The notes under the pieces: model-generated
What the model saw: only the letters and a program-made list of their open reading frames with translations
Told to the model about the DNA's origin: nothing
The model's database searches: none
Assembly (NCBI GenBank): GCA_030746455.1
Contig: JASLMQ010000740.1
Coordinates: 1 to 12,813 of the forward strand
Reading direction: 5' to 3'
DNA from: Candidatus Latescibacterota bacterium
GTDB taxonomy: Bacteria; Latescibacterota; UBA2968; GCA-2709665
DNA length: 12,813 nt
Part shown: piece after piece, positions 12,735-12,813 of the stretch
Numbering within the stretch: the first letter of the stretch is position 1
How the letters are laid out: each line of letters opens with the position of its first letter
Made by a program: the position numbers and the translations under genes

Positions 12735-12813
12735 GGCCCGAGAAATCCTGGCCCAAACGGTATTCGTGTAGGGCTAACGGATAGTGGACCCACCCCGAAC
12801 CCTTATCTCACCA

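Overview
The window is bacterial and GC-rich. Genes are densely packed, start at ATG or GTG, often have purine-rich Shine-Dalgarno sites, and sit in short same-strand runs. Gaps between runs hold small tandem or fold-back repeats with 7- or 10-base periodicity. I recall similar repeats from uncultivated, carbohydrate-degrading lineages (Planctomycetes, Poribacteria, Latescibacteria and relatives), but no marker gene here settles the phylum.

Layout: (1) 2-1416 (+): the tail of a probable BadF/N-acetylglucosamine-kinase-type protein, joined by an ATGA stop/start overlap to a BNR/sialidase-like propeller protein. (2) 1417-1701: a convergent gap with a 14-bp perfect hairpin and a second, imperfect one. 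(3) 1702-5987 (-): read from the right, a tandem metallo-beta-lactamase protein, serine hydroxymethyltransferase (glyA) and a mannonate-dehydratase-like enzyme, with gaps of 62 and 81 bp. (4) 6173-7939 (-): a probable TIM-barrel glycosidase-like protein. (5) 8001-8238: a fold-back element with 13-bp perfect inverted ends. (6) 8294-9232 (-): a short Gfo/Idh/MocA oxidoreductase, divergent from (7) 9301-11258 (+): a kinase closely resembling plant galacturonokinase, coupled by a GTGA overlap to a sugar-1-phosphate nucleotidyltransferase. (8) 11470-12672 (+): a protein made of three fused RidA-like domains. The last 140 bases hold a 10-base-period repeat and no gene.

The strongest biological reading is a sugar-acid (uronate) locus. 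A galacturonate-1-kinase homologue and a coupled nucleotidyltransferase would convert free galacturonate to galacturonate-1-phosphate and then to a nucleotide sugar, probably UDP-GalA. This is the salvage route known in plants. A perfect LacI-type palindrome (AAACCGGTTT) lies in the 68-bp divergent region between the oxidoreductase and the kinase, next to a consensus -10 box. It suggests carbohydrate-responsive control of both directions. The mannonate-dehydratase-like gene fits a uronate theme, but its metal-site Cys is replaced by Asp, so its substrate may differ.

Other unusual proteins are the tandem metallo-beta-lactamase, whose two domains each lose a different metal ligand, and the single-chain triple RidA. 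All functions are read from motifs; no search was run.
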